From Anaerolineaceae bacterium UBA2260 (lineage in GTDB: Bacteria > Chloroflexota > Anaerolineae > Anaerolineales > Anaerolineaceae): 7,943 nucleotides of DNA. Of the stretch, positions 6,433 through 7,943 are shown piece by piece (within the stretch, counting starts at the first letter, position 1; each line of letters opens with the position of its first letter). The position numbers and the translations under genes are program-made. Below the pieces are notes generated by a model, which saw only the letters and a list, made by a program, of their open reading frames with translations, made no database searches and had not been told where the DNA came from. The stretch is taken from positions 434 through 8,376 of the forward strand of contig DDXM01000018.1 of NCBI GenBank assembly GCA_002347485.1. Direction: 5' to 3'.

Positions 6433-7761
6433 ATGACATCTACCCCATTAGCAACCGAAGCCGCGCCTGTTAAGGGGCGCTGGCGAAACGTCGTGTTATT
6501 GGCCTTCGCCGGCATTGTGGACGCCGGCGAAGATCAGGCTATGTCATCCATGTTTCCGGCCATACGCGCCTCGTTGAACATGACCACCGCCCACCTCGGT
6601 ACGATCACCAGCCTGGGCAAGGTGGTGGAGATGATCTTTGGTCCCATCTGGGGAATGTTGGCGGACCGTTTCAGCCGCAAGCGAATTCTGACCATCGGCA
6701 CGGGGCTGTGGGGTTTGTGGACGCTCTTAATTGGATTCTCGGCCAGTTATGAAATGCTGCTTGCCATGCGCATGGTCGCCGCCATCGGTCTGGTAGCGCT
6801 TGGCGCGCCGATGAACTCAATGCTCACCGATTTATTTCCGCAAAAGAACCGCGGCAAGGTCTTCGGCATTCTAAGGATGATTTCCTCGCTGGCGGTTATC
6901 ATCAGCATCCTGTTTTTCGGGCGGCTGGCGGAGATTCCCGAAACCGGCTGGCGTATCGGCTTTGTCACTTTCGGCGCATTGAGCATGTTGAGCGGTTTAC
7001 TCTTTGCCATTTTCCTCACAGAACCTCCACGCGGAGCGGCTGAAAGTACGCTTAGCGGTGTGGCAGAATTATCCGACAAACGCTTTAATTTCAGCTGGAA
7101 AAATCTGGCAGGGATTTTCCGCGTTCCGACCAATGTTCTGCTCATCCTGGAAAAAATTTTTGGCGTACCAGTGCAGATCACGGTCTTGACGTTTACCGTC
7201 ACCTGGCTGGTGGATGAACGAAATTTCCGCCCAGGTCAAGCGACCACCATTTTGAGCTGTCTTGTCATCGGCTCCGCGGTGAGCACCCTGATTGGCGGAC
7301 TGCTCGGCGACTGGGCGGAGCGCAGATTTTCCCGTTATGGACGGCTGTTCGTGGTTCAAGGCTCACGCGCGATAATGGCTTTGATGGGTTACTTGTTCTT
7401 TCAGCAAGCGGCCGGTGGCATGGGGACCTTTATAGCCTTTGCCCTGTTGTTTGGCTTATTTCTGGACATGGCTTTTCCAGGAGCCATCGCTCCCATGATC
7501 GCCGCCGTTAACCTGCCCGAACAGCGCAGCACCGCCTACGCGATTAATCGTCTGGCGAACGGCTTGATGCAGGCACTGGTTGCCGCGCTGGTGGGCATTG
7601 CCAGCCAGCAGATTACGCTCACCAATCTGTTTTTCTGGGCAGTGACTGTTTCCCTCGTCCTGAGCGCGCTTTCCTGGTTTGTTTTCTACCCTTATTATCA
7701 CCGCGACCGGGCCGCCCTGGAAAATCAGCTGGCAGCCCGCAGACTAGAACTTGGCAAATAG
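6433..7761 (+). CDS. Major facilitator superfamily transporter
   Basis: A 442-residue integral membrane protein with about 12 hydrophobic segments in two halves. It has the MFS signature between helices 2 and 3, GMLADRFSRKR (residues 74-84). A related motif after helix 8 reads GGLLGDWAERRFSRYGR. The first helix carries acidic residues (IVDAGEDQAM, Asp30, Glu33, Asp34), possibly for proton coupling. The start at 6433 is supported by AGGAG (6423-6427), 5 bases upstream, and leaves a short cytoplasmic N-terminus. The frame is open farther upstream into the esterase gene but without a suitable start. The substrate cannot be assigned. Position between an esterase and a sulfatase suggests import or export of an organic ester, acid or sugar product. 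Its TAG stop is part of the next gene's ribosome binding site, so the two are likely translationally coupled. Confidence 0.9.
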   Translation: MTSTPLATEAAPVKGRWRNVVLLAFAGIVDAGEDQAMSSMFPAIRASLNMTTAHLGTITSLGKVVEMIFGPIWGMLADRFSRKRILTIGTGLWGLWTLLIGFSASYEMLLAMRMVAAIGLVALGAPMNSMLTDLFPQKNRGKVFGILRMISSLAVIISILFFGRLAEIPETGWRIGFVTFGALSMLSGLLFAIFLTEPPRGAAESTLSGVAELSDKRFNFSWKNLAGIFRVPTNVLLILEKIFGVPVQITVLTFTVTWLVDERNFRPGQATTILSCLVIGSAVSTLIGGLLGDWAERRFSRYGRLFVVQGSRAIMALMGYLFFQQAAGGMGTFIAFALLFGLFLDMAFPGAIAPMIAAVNLPEQRSTAYAINRLANGLMQALVAALVGIASQQITLTNLFFWAVTVSLVLSALSWFVFYPYYHRDRAALENQLAARRLELGK

Positions 7762-7765
7762 GAGG
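7760..7765 (+). promoter_or_regulatory. Shine-Dalgarno that decides a TTG start for the sulfatase
   Basis: A perfect AGGAGG overlaps the MFS stop codon (TAG 7759-7761) and lies 5 bases before TTG 7771. The MFS stop is in the sulfatase frame, so no longer start exists. The first ATG in frame (7825) would remove the conserved first strand PNIVVMIADD. Confidence 0.75.
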
Positions 7766-7770
7766 TTTGT

Positions 7771-7943
7771 TTGCCGCCGAATCTTTCGAAGAGGCAAGAA
7801 CCACGCCACCCCAACATTGTCGTCATGATCGCTGACGATATGCGCGCTGACATGCTGAATGACTCGCTCGTCAGCACGCCCCACCTTAATTCCCTGGCAG
7901 CGGATGGAGTGACCTTTACGCAAAATTATGCCGTCAATCCCGT
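7771..7943 (+). CDS. Sulfatase-family hydrolase, N-terminal fragment (cut by window end)
   Basis: Only the first 57 residues are present. HPNIVVMIADDMRADML contains the opening beta strand and the Asp-Asp pair that binds the divalent metal in the sulfatase/alkaline phosphatase superfamily. STPHLNSLAADGVTFTQNY AVNP is the next conserved block, just before the expected catalytic C/S-x-P/A-S-R motif, which lies beyond the window. These enzymes hydrolyse sulfate esters on sugars, lipids or aromatics; some relatives act on phosphonate or phosphate esters. The start is the TTG at 7771. Because an in-frame stop lies 12 bases upstream and the segment before the first strand is polar (LPPNLSKRQEPRHP), the protein has no signal peptide and should act in the cytoplasm. 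That implies an imported substrate, matching the upstream transporters. Confidence 0.88.
   Translation, partial: MPPNLSKRQEPRHPNIVVMIADDMRADMLNDSLVSTPHLNSLAADGVTFTQNYAVNP

Overview
The window looks like a piece of a Chloroflexota (probably Anaerolineae-type) chromosome. This inference rests mainly on the ABC-transporter lipoprotein, whose lipobox (LLAAC) is followed by a long Pro/Thr/Ala linker in the style common in that phylum. The LacI-type regulator and compact operon of moderate GC also fit. No RNA genes, insertion sequences, CRISPR arrays or phage genes were seen.

Layout. Positions 1-272 hold no intact gene, only a possible decayed coding remnant on the minus strand. A small cupin-fold protein (273-725, minus) is divergent from a LacI-family regulator (839-1855, plus). 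Their shared intergenic region contains a sigma70-like promoter overlapped by a near-perfect LacI-type palindrome centred on CG. Everything downstream runs on the plus strand with short gaps and reads as one operon. It comprises a sugar-binding lipoprotein (1944-3371), two CUT1-type permeases (3434-4375 and 4389-5222), a broken chimeric gene (5231-5649), an Est30-like carboxylesterase (5652-6398), an MFS transporter (6433-7761) and the start of a sulfatase (7771 to the window edge).

How they may work together. The regulator probably represses itself and possibly the whole cluster until a sugar-like ligand is present. The lipoprotein and two permeases import an oligosaccharide or glycoside; their ATPase is not encoded here and is presumably shared. 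The esterase could remove acyl groups, and the sulfatase, which cannot carry a signal peptide, could remove sulfate or a related ester inside the cell. The MFS protein may move a substrate or product. The actual substrate cannot be read from the sequence.

The most unusual item is the locus at 5231-5649. Its first ~40-50 residues look like the start of a DUF2270 membrane protein, cut just before its membrane helices. It then continues as the C-terminal DUF2179 domain of a YitT-type protein, which is itself interrupted by an apparent one-base deletion. It reads as the scar of a deletion that fused two genes and then decayed, or as a sequencing error in a real chimera. A second unusual item is the lipoprotein/permease gap. 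There a perfect 12-bp stem-loop hides a Shine-Dalgarno sequence and a 12-codon micro-ORF that stops three bases before a permease start lacking a good ribosome binding site of its own.
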